Assembly (NCBI GenBank): GCA_963971535.1
Contig: CAXASK010002047.1
Span: forward strand, 71,844-135,843
Direction: 5' to 3'
DNA length: 64,000 nt
DNA from: Notolepis coatsorum
Lineage: Eukaryota > Chordata > Actinopteri > Aulopiformes > Paralepididae
Below are positions 21,301-34,177 of this stretch, in pieces. Numbering within the stretch: position 1 is the first letter of the stretch; every line of letters begins with the position of its first letter. The notes under the pieces were generated by a model. That model did not search any database. It was given only the letters and a program-made list of their open reading frames with translations, and was not told the origin of the DNA. The translations under genes were made by a program, and so were the position numbers.

Positions 21301-24300
21301 ACTTTACTGGAGTGTAGAGACTTTACTGGAGTGTAGAGACTTTACTGGAGTGTAGAGAGACTTTACTGGAGTGTAGAGAGACTTTACTGGAGTGTATAGA
21401 CTTTACTGGAGTGTAGAGAGACTTTACTGGAGTGTATAGACTTTACTGGAGTGTAGAGACTTTACTGGAGTGTAGAGACTTTACTGGGGTGTAGAGACTT
21501 TACTGGAGTGTAGAGAGACTTTACTGGAGTGTAGAGAGACTTTACTGGAGTGTAGAGAGACTTTACTGGAGTGTAGAGAGACTTTACTGGAGTGTAGAGA
21601 CTTTACTGGAGTGTATAGACTTTACTGGAGTGTAGAGAGACTTTACTGGAGTGTAGAGAGACTTCACTGGAGTGTAGAGAGACTTTACTGGAGTGTAGAG
21701 ACTTTACTGGAGTGTAGAGAGACTTTACTAGAGTGTAGAGACACTTTACTGGAGTGTAGAGACTTTACTGGAGTGTATAGAGACTTTACTGGAGTGTAGA
21801 GAGACTTTACTGGAGTGTAGAGAGACTTTACTGGAGTGTAGAGACTTTACTGGAGTGTGGAGACTTTACTGGAGTGTATAGAGACTTTACTGGAGTGTGG
21901 AGACACTTTACTGGAGTGTAGAGACTTTACTGGAGTGTAGAGACTTTACTGGAGTGTAGAGACTTTACTGGAGTGTAGAGAGACTTTACTGGAGTGTAGA
22001 GAGACTTTACTGGAGTGTAGAGAGACTTTACTGGAGTGTAGAGAGACTTTACTGGAGTGTAGAGAGACTTTCCTGGAGTGTAGAGAGACTTTACTGGAGT
22101 GTAGAGAGACTTTACTGGAGTGTAGAGACTTTACTGGAGTGTAGAGAGACTTTACTGTACTGTAGAGACTTTACTGGAGTGTAGAGAGACTTTACTGGAG
22201 TGTAGAGACTTTACTGGAGTGTAGAGACTTTACTGGAGTGTAGAGACTTTACTGGAGTGTAGAGAGACTTTACTGGAGTGTAGAGAGACTTTACTGGAGT
22301 GTAGAGACTTTACTGGAGTATGGAGAGACTTTACTGTAGTGTAGAGACTTTACTGGAGTGTAGAGACTTTACTGGAGTGTAGAGAGACTTTACTGGAGTG
22401 TAGAGAGACTTTACTGGAGTGTAGAGACTTTACTGGAGTGTAGAGAGACTTTACTGTACTGTAGAGACTTTACTGGAGTGTAGAGAGACTTTACTGGAGT
22501 GTAGAGAGACTTTACTGGAGTGTAGACACTTTACTGGAGTGTAGAGAGACTTTACTGGAGTGTAGAGAGACTTTACTGGAGTGTAGAGACTTTACTGGAG
22601 TGTAGAGACTTTACTGGAGTGTAGAGAGACTTTACTGGAGTGTAGAGACTTTACTGGAGTGTAGAGAGACTTTACTGGAGTGTAGAGAGACTCGAGACTT
22701 TACTGGAGTGTAGAGAGACTTTACTGGAGTGTAGAGAGACTTTACTGGAGTGTAGAGACTTTACTGGAGTGTAGAGAGACTTTACTGGAGTGTAGATATA
22801 CTTTACTGGAGTGTAGAGACTTTACTGGAGTGTAGAGACTTTACTGGAGTGTAGAGAGACTTTACTGGAGTGTAGAGACTTTACTGGAGTGTAGAGAGAC
22901 TTTACTGGAGTGTAGAGACTTTACTGGAGAGTAGAGAGACTTTACTGGAGTGTAGAGAGACTTTACTGGAGTGTAGAGAGACTTTACTGGAGTGTAGAGA
23001 CTTTACTGGAGTGTAGAGACACTTTACTGGAGTGTAGAGACACTTTACTGGAGTGTAGAGACTTTACTGGAGTGTAGAGACTTTACTGGAGTGTAGAGAG
23101 ACTTTACTGGAGTGTAGAGACTTTACTGGAGTGTAGAGACTTTACTGGAGTGTATAGAGACTTTACTGAAGTGTAGAGACTTTACTGGAGTGTAGAGACT
23201 TTACTGGAGTGTAGAGAGACTTTACTGGAGTGTAGAGACTTTACTGGAGTGTAGAGAGACTTTACTGGAGTGTAGAGACTTTACTGGAGTGTGTAGAGAC
23301 TTTACTGGAGTGTATAGAGACTTTACTGGAGTGTAGAGACTTTACTGGAGTGTAGAGAGACTTTACTGGAGTGTAGATACTTTACTGGAGTGTAGAGAGA
23401 CTTTACTGGCATGTAGAGACTTTACTGGAGTGTAGAGAGACTTTACTGGAGTATAGAGACTTTACTGGAGTGTAGAGAGACTTTACTGGAGTGTAGAGAG
23501 ACTTTACTGGAGTGTAGAGACTTTACTGGAGTGTAGAGAGACTTTACTGGAGTGTAGAGACTTTACTGGATTGTATAGAGACTTTACTGTAGTGTAGAGA
23601 GACTTTACTGGAGTGTAGAGAGACTTTACTGGAGTGTAGAGACTTTACTGGAGTGTAGAGACTTTACTGGGGTGTAGAGACTTTACTGGAATGTAGAGAC
23701 TTTACTGGAGTGTAGAGAGACTTTACTGGAGTGTAGAGAGACTTTACTGGAGTGTAGAGACTTTACTGGAGTGTAGAGACTTTACTGGAGAGTAGAGAGA
23801 CTTTACTGGAGTGTAGAGAGATTTTACTGGAGTGTAGAGAGACTTTACTGGAGTGTAGAGACTTTACTGGAGTGTAGAGAGACTTTACTGGAGTATAGAG
23901 ACTTTACTGGAGTGTAGAGACTTTACTGGAGTGTAGAGACTTTACTGGAGTGTAGTGACTTTACTGGAGTGTAGAGAGACTTTACTGGAGTGTAGAGAGA
24001 CTTTACTGGAGTGTAGAGACTTTACTGGAATGTAGAGACTTTACTGGAGTGTAGAGAGACTTTACTGTACTGTAGAGACTTTACTGGAGTGTAGAGAGAC
24101 TTTACTGGAGTGTAGAGAGACTTTACTGGAGTGTAGACACTTTACTGGAGTGTAGAGAGACTTTACTGGAGTGTAGAGAGACTTTACTGGAGTGTAGAGA
24201 CTTTACTGGAGTGTAGAGACTTTACTGGAGTGTAGAGAGACTTTACTGGAGTGTAGAGACTTTACTGGAGTGTAGAGAGACTTTACTGGAGTGTAGAGAG

Positions 24301-26411
24301 ACTCGAGACTTTACTGGAGTGTAGAGAGACTTTACTGGAGTGTAGAGAGACTTTACTGGAGTGTAGAGACTTTACTGGAGTGTAGAGAGACTTTACTGGA
24401 GTGTAGATATACTTTACTGGAGTGTAGAGACTTTACTGGAGTGTAGAGACTTTACTGGAGTGTAGAGAGACTTTACTGGAGTGTAGAGACTTTACTGGAG
24501 TGTAGAGAGACTTTACTGGAGTGTAGAGACTTTACTGGAGAGTAGAGAGACTTTACTGGAGTGTAGAGAGACTTTACTGGAGTGTAGAGAGACTTTACTG
24601 GAGTGTAGAGACTTTACTGGAGTGTAGAGACACTTTACTGGAGTGTAGAGACACTTTACTGGAGTGTAGAGACTTTACTGGAGTGTAGAGACTTTACTGG
24701 AGTGTAGAGAGACTTTACTGGAGTGTAGAGACTTTACTGGAGTGTAGAGACTTTACTGGAGTGTATAGAGACTTTACTGAAGTGTAGAGACTTTACTGGA
24801 GTGTAGAGACACTTTACTGGAGTGTAGAGAGACTTTACTGGAGTGTAGAGACTTTACTGGAGTGTAGAGAGACTTTACTGGAGTGTAGAGACTTTACTGG
24901 ATTGTGTAGAGACTTTACTGGAGTGTATAGAGACTTTACTGGAGTGTAGAGACTTTACTGGAGTGTAGAGAGACTTTACTGGAGTGTAGATACTTTACTG
25001 GAGTGTAGAGAGACTTTACTGGCGTGTAGAGACTTTACTGGAGTGTAGAGAGACTTTACTGGAGTATAGAGACTTTACTGGAGTGTAGAGAGACTTTACT
25101 GGAGTGTAGAGAGACTTTACTGGAGTGTAGAGACTTTACTGGAGTGTAGAGAGACTTTACTGGAGTGTAGAGACTTTACTGGATTGTATAGAGACTTTAC
25201 TGTAGTGTAGAGAGACTTTACTGGAGTGTAGAGAGACTTTACTGGAGTGTAGAGACTTTACTGGAGTGTAGAGACTTTACTGGGGTGTAGAGACTTTACT
25301 GGAATGTAGAGACTTTACTGGAGTGTAGAGAGACTTTACTGGAGTGTAGAGAGACTTTACTGGAGTGTAGAGACTTTACTGGAGTGTAGAGACTTTACTG
25401 GAGAGTAGAGAGACTTTACTGGAGTGTAGAGAGACTTTACTGGAGTGTAGAGAGACTTTACTGGAGTGTAGAGACTTTACTGGAGTGTAGAGAGACTTTA
25501 CTGGAGTATAGAGACTTTACTGGAGTGTAGAGACTTTACTGGAGTGTAGAGACTTTACTGGAGTGTAGTGACTTTACTGGAGTGTAGAGAGACTTTACTG
25601 GAGTGTAGAGAGACTTTACTGGAGTGTAGAGACTTTACTGGAATGTAGAGACTTTACTGGAGTGTAGAGAGACTTTACTGGAGTGTAGAGAGACTTTACT
25701 GGAGTGTAGAGACTTTACTGGAGTGTAGAGACTTTACTGGAGTGTAGAGAGACTTTACTGGAGTGTAGAGACTTTACTGGAGTGTAGAGAGACTTTACTG
25801 GAGTGTAGAGACTTTACTGGAGTGTAGTGACTTTACTGGAGTGTAGAGAGACTTTACTGGAGTGTAGAGAGACTTTACTGGAGTGTAGAGAGACTTTACT
25901 GGAGTGTAGAGACTTTACTGGAGTGTAGAGACTTTACTGGAGTGTAGAGAGACTTTACTGGAGTGTAGAGAGACTTTACTGGAGTGTAGAGACTTTACTG
26001 GAGTGTAGAGAGACTTTACTGGAGTGTAGAGAGACTTTACTGGAGTGTAGAGACTTTACTGGAGTGTAGAGAGACTTTACTGGAGTGTAGAGAGACGTGT
26101 AGAGAGACTTTACTGGAGTGTAGAGACTTTACTGGAGTGTAGAGACTTTACTGGAGTGTAGAGAGACTTTACTGGAGTGTAGAGAGACTTTACTGGAGTG
26201 TAGAGACTTTACTGGAGTGTAGAGACTTTACTGGAGTGTAGAGAGACTTTACTGGAGTGTAGAGAGACTTTACTGGAGTGTAGAGACTTTACTGGACTGT
26301 AGAGAGACTTTACTGGAGTGTAGAGACTTTACTGGAGTGTAGAGAGACTTTACTGGAGTGTAGAGAGACTTTACTGGAGTGTAGAGACTTTACTGGAGTG
26401 TAGAGAGACTT
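18323..26411. repeat. 19/21-bp satellite array, about 400 units
   Basis: The unit is AGAGACTTTACTGGAGTGT (19 bp), with a 21-bp form that carries an extra AG, AC or AT before the GACTTTACTGG core. The two lengths are interspersed without a fixed order. The array abuts the 25-bp satellite at about 18322. Internal duplications include one of about 1.61 kb (marker CTCGAG at 22691 and 24302, GTAGATATAC at 22793 and 24404). Repetitive LLECRET-type ORFs are a by-product. The array ends at CTTTCCAGATTCACAG. Confidence 0.97.
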
Positions 26412-26880
26412 TCCAGATTCACAGTTGAGATACACACCAAAAGATTTCCATCGTTGACTGAAAACACACTTCTTCAATCAATATCTGAAATAAAAAAAAC
26501 GACTAACCTCATTTTTTACTATTCTTTGAAAAACAATAGTCTTTCACTATTATGCACTCTGCTACTAAGGAATCTACCATGCCTATATTATTATATTATT
26601 ACCTACTATAATATGCTAATATGCACTCAAGACTGTCTTCACTCAAGTTTGACACTGTTTGATGCACAATATCACTGACCCTTAGGTACCAGAGTTGTAA
26701 CCTTCTTGCTGACTTGTTGTACAGAACTTCAAGTTCAATTGAATTGTGTGAATTGACCTGCTGGATCTACAAAATGATATTTTGCGGCCCCCTACTGGAC
26801 GTCAACGTTTAGTGTTAGTGCGGCCCGCGCGCAACTGTTTGCCGAGTCGTTGCGCGAGAGTTGGAAGTTTTAGGCTGTCT
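26412..26880. other. single-copy-looking flank with possible hAT debris
   Basis: AT-rich, with no convincing gene. From about 26775, TTTTGCGGCCCCCTACTGG and GCGGCCCGCGCG resemble internal sequence of GTF2IRD2-type hAT elements, whose other end may lie at 28146. Confidence 0.3.
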
Positions 26881-27160
26881 ATTGCCATTCTCTTTGACAA
26901 ACTCTAACCTTAACCAGCTCCTTAACAGCGCCTAAACTTAACCGTTCTAACCTTAACCAACTCCGAAACAATGCCTAACCTTAACCTTAACCTTAACCAT
27001 GCCTAACCTTAACCATAGAAATTATATTGCCATTCTCTTTGACAAACTCTAACCTTAACCAGCTCCTTAACAGCGCCTAAACTTAACCGTTCTAACCTTA
27101 ACCAACTCCGAAACAATGCCTAACCTTAACCTTAACCTTAACCATGCCTAACCTTAACCG
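26881..27160. repeat. 145-bp tandem duplication rich in CCTTAA
   Basis: ATTGCCATTCTCTTTGACAA starts at 26881 and again near 27025. Both copies carry the same order of CTAACCTTAACC blocks and end in three to four CCTTAA hexamers. CCTTAA is not the vertebrate telomere hexamer CCCTAA. Confidence 0.85.
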
Positions 27161-27194
27161 GCGAAAGAATACACGTTAAAAAAAAAATCACGTT

Positions 27195-27305
27195 AAAAAA
27201 AAAATATTCGATGGGATTCGAACTCGCCAGCAAACGAGCCATAGGATCCACAGCCATGTAGTCTTGCGAATTGAGCTATTTCTAGATACTGAATAAGGGG
27301 CGGTG
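27195..27305 (-). repeat. tRNA-like head of a degenerate SINE
   Basis: On the minus strand an A-box-like ATAGCTCAATTCG is followed about 45 bp later by a B-box GAGTTCGAATCCC, then an A/T tail. The T-stem does not pair well, so it is not a working tRNA gene. Confidence 0.45.
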
Positions 27306-27309
27306 ACTT

Positions 27310-27500
27310 ATATATATTGAGCTCCGCTCGTGTCAAACCAAGGCGGGATCTCATGCGCATGCGCGGGCACCTCGCGCGAGCACGCCGGCGCACGCACGCA
27401 CCTGAGCGAGCACGCCGCCGCCGGTGCACGCACGGGCGCTGGGCGGCGGAAAATGAAAGGCGCATTACCGCACGCCACTACGGTAGAATGCTTCCGCATT
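27310..27500. promoter_or_regulatory. CpG-rich stretch with a perfect NRF1 box
   Basis: TGCGCATGCGCG at 27354-27365 is the palindromic NRF1 site. The next 130 bp are dense in CpG (GCGCGAGCACGCC, CGCCGCCGG), unlike the AT-rich surroundings. It could be the promoter of a lost gene or of the hAT remnant just downstream. Arg-rich ORFs here follow from base composition and are not called. Confidence 0.4.
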
Positions 27501-27724
27501 CTTGCACTGCTTGCTTATCATTAAGGAAAAGGCTTCCCGCGTCCCCTCACCCACAGTCTGCGAATCAGATGCAGAGTAGGGGAGTAGGGCGGGTCTTCAC
27601 GGACTGCATGTCGTCTCTCTCTTTCAGTTCAAATCGGAGCTGACAGCGCATCTATTCTACAGTAAACTCGCTCCCAGTTTTATCTCTGTGAGATAAATGT
27701 AGCTATTAGCCTATTTTCGCCAGC

Positions 27725-28146
27725 AGGCAGGCAGCAGAAAAATATGGCATTTTCAAAGATGGTCAGTAAAAGAAATGTCGACTGCATTCAAAGGTGAATG
27801 GACGGGAAAATAATCCGTTCATGCTGAGTCCCAGCCAGGGGCGTAGCTGGAGATTCTGGGCCCCATGAAAGAATCAAAGCAAATCCCCCTCAGATCGCAC
27901 AGCAACCAGAATAACTGAAATACTGGCACAGTGCATTTCCATAGCTGTGGATAAGTCTACTGACACAGCTGTGGATAAGTCTACTGACACCACTAAGAAG
28001 CCTGAAGATAAGATTGTGAAGATTGGATCAGTTGTACTTTTTTTTGAATACTTGAAACCCTTTTTTTGTGGAATATTTGATGCGGCCCAGCCTCACCCAG
28101 ACTCTACCTCCAGCGGCCCCCAGGTAAATTGAGTTTGAGACCCCTG
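27725..28146 (+). pseudogene. decayed GTF2IRD2-like hAT transposon remnant
   Basis: Around 27744-27830 the sequence reads MAFSKMVSKRNVD, then AFKGEWTGK and HAESQ in another frame, which resembles the start of GTF2IRD2/ZBED-type hAT transposases. The right end, GAGTTTGAGACCCCTG at 28131-28146, is a typical hAT terminus (reverse complement CAGGGGTCTCAAACTC). Most of the transposase is missing and frames are broken. A 24-bp duplication (GTGGATAAGTCTACTGACAC) lies at about 27946-27990. Confidence 0.4.
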
Positions 28147-28400
28147 ACTTAGATGAAGCTTGTGTGTGTGAATGTGTGTGCATGTGTGTATAGGGGGGGG
28201 GGTCGGGGGGGTTAGGGTTAGGGTGGGGGGGCGCTTGACTTAGGGGGTTGGGTTACTGGGAGGGCTCTGTTTGTTTATTGTATTTTCATTTATAAATATT
28301 TTTTTTGGTATTTCAATGTCAATCTTTTAATTTCAATGTCTTTTTGTCGTTTGTCGTTCGTGTAAAAGGGAAAATACCAATAAAAATATCTTTAAAAAAA
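28147..28400. other. low-complexity spacer
   Basis: GTGTGTG-rich and poly-G stretches (28190-28245), including two TTAGGG-like hexamers, then AT-rich sequence. No gene. Confidence 0.45.
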
Positions 28401-28401
28401 A

Positions 28402-28840
28402 AGGAGAGGGAGGTCCTGAAACACTGTTCCCAAAGACAAGATCTAAACAGGAAGAGAGGGAGATCCTGAAACACTGTTCCCAAAGACAAGATCTAAACAG
28501 GAAGAGAGGGAGATCCTGAAACACTGTTCCCAAAGACAAGATCTAAACAGGAAGAGAGAGAGATCCTGAAACACTGTTCCCAAAGACAAGATCTAAACAG
28601 GAAGAGAGGGAGATCCTGAAACACTGTTCCCAAAGACAAGATCTAAACAGGAAGAGAGGGAGATCCTGAAACACTGTTCCCAAAGACAAGATCTAAACAG
28701 GAAGAGAGGGAGATCCTGAAACACTGTTCCCAAAGACAAGATCTAAACAGGAAGAGAGGGAGATCCTGAAACACTGTTCCCAAAGACAAGATCTAAACAG
28801 GAAGAGAGAGAGATCCTGAAACACTGTTCCCAAAGACTAA
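28402..28840. repeat. 50-bp minisatellite, about nine units
   Basis: The unit contains GAGATCCTGAAACACTGTTC and AAGACAAGATCTAAACAGGA. Adjacent units differ at one site (GAGAGGG or GAGAGAG). Near-identity implies recent expansion. The minus-strand ORF through it is an artefact. Confidence 0.93.
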
Positions 28841-29094
28841 GGAAAGTACAGGAACTTCAACACAGGAATCAACAACACAGGGGGTTCACAATACTGATTA
28901 TTACATAGTGACACACCTACTGTAGTACAGGGACAAGAGAATCCAGGGCGGGGAATTAACTTTTTCATCCACTGGCCACAGTTGCTGGTTGAATTGTAGA
29001 TTCACCAAACATGTTCACGACTATTTCATTATTCCAAAAAACACACAGTCCCCCCCACATTATGCATTTCATCAGAGAGGTCGGAGCGCAGGGT

Positions 29095-29215
29095 CTCCCG
29101 CAGTGCAGCGCCCCTGGAGCAGTTTTTGGGGTTCAGTGCCTTGCCCAAGGGCACTTAGGTTGATGGGCACCATAGGTGTAATACCAGCCACTCTACAGTC
29201 ACCAGCTCACAGCTG
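29095..29215. repeat. fragment of a tRNA-type SINE body
   Basis: CAGTGCCTTGCCCAAGGGCA is a phrase shared by many fish SINEs, here with no clear ends. The 28841-29094 stretch before it holds no gene. Confidence 0.4.
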
Positions 29216-29216
29216 G

Positions 29217-29425
29217 AATACACATGTCTCCCTCTCTCTCTCTCCTACTATAGTACAAACAATACACACCCAGACACACGGTCTCTCCATCTCTCTGTCT
29301 CTCTCACTATCCCACCAGTACAAACACACATGCACAGCTGTCTCACTATCTTCCCCACTTGCTCTCTCTCACTCTATCTACACACAGCCTTCACCTTGTA
29401 CACACACACACAAACCGAGAGAGAG
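29217..29425. repeat. imperfect TC/AC-rich microsatellite
   Basis: Runs of TCTCTC and ACACAC with two loose copies of the phrase CAGTACAAACA. Ser/Leu-rich ORFs here are compositional. Confidence 0.7.
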
Positions 29426-29486
29426 ACACACACAGTTTTCACTCATATCGAGTCTACGTCATTCCCAATCATATTTATCTCTATAA

Positions 29487-29717
29487 ATGATAAATGGTGC
29501 ATTTATATAGCAGCTTTTATCCAAAGCGCTTTACAATTTTGTTCCTCACATTCACCCGTTCACTCACACATTCACGGCGGAGGCGACCATGCAAGGTGCC
29601 AACCTGCTCATCGGGTGCAGTTAGGGGTTAAATGTCTTGCTCAAGGACATTTCGGAATCGAACCGGGAGCCTTCCGATTACCAGACGACTGCTCTACCTC
29701 CTGAGCCACTGTTGCCC
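29487..29717 (-). mobile_element. tRNA-derived SINE with L2-type tail
   Basis: Minus strand, in order: a tRNA-like head with A-box TGGCTCAGGAGGTAGAGCAG and B-box GGTTCGATTCC, a body, then the tail GTAAAGCGCTTTGGATAAAA and GCTATATAAATGCACCATTT. That tail is the recognition region of L2-clade LINEs, which mobilise such SINEs in trans. It looks full length. Confidence 0.8.
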
Positions 29718-29884
29718 TCTCTGTACATCTCATCTCCACTTGTTTTATCTACTCTCCTGTATAAATATACGCTGTTAGCTCATCATTCTACTGTAGCTTA
29801 TCATTGTTTTGTTGTACCCTGTATCTCTCTGTTCTGCGCAACATGTGCCTTCATTAAATTCCATCTTCAACCAAAAAAAAAATA

Positions 29885-30125
29885 ACTTCAAGTTCAAGTT
29901 CATGTTTGTTTATTAGTTGTAAAATACAGAATACTTTTCCATGAAATGCTTTTTTTCCTGTATGAGTTCCTGGGAGTGTGCTAGATAAAATAGATAAAAA
30001 GTATAAAATAGAAAAAATCAAAAGTATGTAAACAAAAAGTGTTCAGTCAATATACATATATACAATATACAATACAGAGTAAAAAAAATAGTAACAGTGA
30101 GGTAGCTACAATGCAGATCACTGTA
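29885..30125. repeat. LINE/SINE 3'-tail-like AT-rich repeat
   Basis: TTCAAGTTCAAGTTCATG followed by TTTGTTTATTAGT is a phrase typical of teleost retroposon ends read in reverse. The rest is AT-rich with no ORF. Confidence 0.3.
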
Positions 30126-30345
30126 TATTTGTAGATCTGGTATGTCATAAATGTAGGCTATAGATGTAGCAGTACTGTCTATCTGTATGTCATGTATGTC
30201 ATAATATGTTATGATGAATTGAAAATGGGGGACCCTGATGTAAACAAGACTAAAGTCTTTCTCTGGTCTGCATCCCCTTAACGTGTATTGAGCCGTACTG
30301 TATTGTACCCATTCTGCAATCTGTTAATAAAGTTTTCAATCAATG
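30126..30345 (+). mobile_element. solo LINE 3' end, plus strand
   Basis: Matches 7279-7526 along its length, ending CTGTTAATAAAGTTTTCAATCAAT. It is another 5'-truncated member of the LINE family at 5255-7262. Confidence 0.78.
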
Positions 30346-31144
30346 CGACTTGGTCATAATAAGGTCATTGTTAGTGAAGTATTTAGGTTGGGCTAGTGTG
30401 TCTACGTTTAACAGTACACAGGATCGATCAGGACACATTGAAGGAAGGTGAGGAGATTTATATTTCTTTGTGGATTTCTTGTCCAGCAGGGTTTATTTTC
30501 ACATGCAATATCCAGTTGTCATCACAGCTCTGTAATATCAATAGTTGCTATTAGATACTGGTATACTAAATGGGTAAGACAATTAACTTCTGAAGTATGA
30601 ATAATGAACTGTCCTATACATATAGGCATATATATATAGTAATACAAATTATATCATCAATTATATCTAAATATCCATCACATAATGTACCAGGTTGCAC
30701 AGTAAAATGGCGACATCATCTGGTTAAAACAGTTATTACAAAATGGTGTCTGCGTGTAGCACCACATATTAACATCCCCCACATACAGAGATGCTAGTAA
30801 CGCAGGTGTTGTGCCCAATTCGGACTCCCCTCGCATGAACGCGCATACACTCTATCAGCCTATCAGCTATCAGCATGTAATACGTTCATCTGCTCCATTT
30901 CTGCGTCCAGCATTTTTATAAAACGATAAAGCGGACAGAAATGCGGGAAAGTTATGATTATATTTAAAGCGAAATAAGTGGAGTTTCGAAGCTGTAAGCA
31001 GAATACAAGTCATAGGAACACCCACGATATAGGCTACCTGTATCCAGAAGCATTAGGTGCTATGTATGCTTTTAATTAATGTAAGACACATTTATTGCAA
31101 GGGTTTTGTATACACAAACTCAAACAAATAACCTCTGTTCTCCT

Positions 31145-31148
<4 letters not shown>
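30346..31148. other. non-coding; short duplicated phrase
   Basis: The phrase CTCATCTGCTCCATTTCTGC (30886-30920) recurs at 31414-31450, followed in both by a GCCAGCATTTTT-like sequence. No gene, RNA or element ends could be fixed. Confidence 0.4.

Positions 31149-31236
<88 letters not shown>
31149..31236. repeat. (GT)n microsatellite
   Basis: About 44 uninterrupted GT units. Confidence 0.96.
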
Positions 31237-31237
<1 letters not shown>

Positions 31238-31666
31238 CACAATGGAGACTAATTGGTCTGGACCAATTGCTCATAAAACATCTTTTAGAAGTCCGGTAGG
31301 GATATGGGTCTGGATGAAGCCTTCATATGAGAAATAATGCAATTAAGGTCATCTGCTGCCTGAAATGGGCTAAAAAAACGTATGAAAAAGTAATAATTTT
31401 AATATTCTCATGTCCTCATCTGCTCCATTTCTGCGGCCAGCATTTTTTTGTGGAAGACGTATGACATGATTTCTAGGACATGATCATTTTAAAAGCATTT
31501 GCTGATATTCATAACAGAGGCCAAGTTGGGGGGGGGGGGGGGGTGATTGATTGATTGATTTTTATTGTGGAGTAAAAGACAGCATCCAAGGGATAAAAAC
31601 ATGAGAAAGTGCAAGCACTTATTTCCATTATGGTCCCTGATTTTGGACATGGACAGACATCATAAA

Positions 31667-31765
31667 ACATCGAGCATCATAATAAAACAGAGCATCATAA
31701 TAAAACAGAGCATCATAATAAAACATAGATCATCATAATAAAAAACAGAGCATCATAATAAAACA
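31667..31765. repeat. 20-bp tandem repeat in the LINE 3' UTR
   Basis: Five to six units of AGCATCATAATAAAACA(GA), each with a TAATAAAA core. Confidence 0.85.
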
Positions 31766-31818
31766 TATAGCAACCCCATAAAACACTCCCTACCCTCTCC
31801 TTCCTAGATGTGGCTATT

Positions 31819-32280
31819 CTATACTTCACTGGCTAGCCATTTCTTTGTGGCACGTCTAAAACTTCCCCCCTCTTCGATGTTTTTCAGGGCCACTGGAAGC
31901 TTGTTCCACTCCAGTGCTGCAGAATATAAAAAAGTATTTGTGCCCATTAGGGAGTTACATTTTGGCAGAATAAAATCCGTACTGCTCCTTCTAGTGGAGT
32001 ATGAATGATTGTCACGGAATCTATTAAAATAATTAGATAGATATTTCGGACCTGTATTTTGAACTATCTTGTGTGTGAGACCTAATTTGATGTGAATTAC
32101 CCTTTTATTGACCGGAAGCCAGTTTAGTTGCCTAAAGAAAGTTGGCCCTAGGTGAGTGTGTGGAGGTAACTTAAGGACTACTCTCATTAATTTGTTTTGA
32201 GCTGTCTGAAGTTTGTTTTTCAGGACCTGTGGAGTGCCACTAAACCAGGAGGTGGCAGCATAGTCAAAGTGACTTTGTAC
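31819..32280 (-). pseudogene. LINE ORF2 C-terminal fragment
   Basis: Contains QSHFDYAATSWFSGTP, LNWLPVNKRV, the YSTRRSS box and EWNKLPVAL, the same order as in the C-terminus of the LINE at 5776-6318. The open frame runs on to 32373, but those codons belong to the inserted SINE. Confidence 0.8.
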
Positions 32281-33604
<1,324 letters not shown>

Positions 33605-33880
33605 AAAGTGACTTTGTACTAATGCGCCCGCTAGCATTTTAAGTGTTGCCTGGCCCAGTAGTTCCCCTTAGCTAGGAATTTCGTTTTCTGGCAGAGGGGG
33701 GGGGGGGGGGGGGGGGGCAACCTTGCAGAGAAGTGATCCCCTCCCATATCCTGAGAGTAAATAGTTTCACACACACCAGAATGACTGTGGTGACACATGT
33801 AGAGGCCTAGAAGAAAAGGGGATCGTTATACTGCTTCAAGGTCAACCATTAACCCTTTCACTGCCACATGACAGCCAGTG

Positions 33881-34011
33881 AACCCTTTCACTGTGACAAT
33901 ACAGAAGGTTAGCCCTTTACTATCACACAACCACATGATGATGATGGAGCATCGCCGTCGGTTGTGTGATAGTAAAGGGTTAACCTTCTGTCGTTTGGCA
34001 GTGAAAGGGCT
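33881..34011. repeat. 52-bp-arm palindrome (MITE-like hairpin)
   Basis: The left arm, 33881-33932, ends in CCCTTTACTATCACACAACC. The right arm, 33960-34011, is its reverse complement: the inner 20 bp pair perfectly, the outer part with a few mismatches. The loop is 27 bp. Motifs AACCCTTTCACTG and ACAGAAGGTT repeat just upstream (33849) and at 1874. Confidence 0.85.
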
Positions 34012-34177
34012 AAGGTCAGTGGCGGCCCGTGTCACTTTACTTGGGAGGGGCGCTTGTGCGCATGTGCGATTTTTTTTATCGTCAGCTGTGCTGCGCAAGT
34101 GTGCAATTACTGCAATACCACATTTTCCCAGGCGGTGGCGCCATTGCTCCATTTAAATGACAGAACACTGTGTATCA

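Noticed and set aside
18399-21799. Three 61-65 aa ORFs with LLECRET repeats
   Set aside because: They occur where several units of the 21-bp form happen to stay in frame; there is no start context, and neighbouring units break the frame.
10110-26411. CRISPR-like array (regular repeats)
   Set aside because: There are no spacers: units abut directly and vary only by point changes, and the context is a vertebrate genome.
27195-27305. Functional tRNA gene on the minus strand
   Set aside because: A- and B-box-like motifs are present but the T and acceptor stems do not pair; better explained as a SINE head.
27317-27643. 108-aa Arg-rich ORF in the CpG-rich patch
   Set aside because: Open in several frames because of GC composition; no domain, and the other strand is equally open.
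28205-28225. TTAGGG-like telomeric repeats
   Set aside because: Only two hexamers inside a G-rich low-complexity stretch; too few to call an interstitial telomere.
30597-30797. 66-aa ORF
   Set aside because: Low-complexity AT-rich sequence with TATA runs, no domain and no supporting signal.
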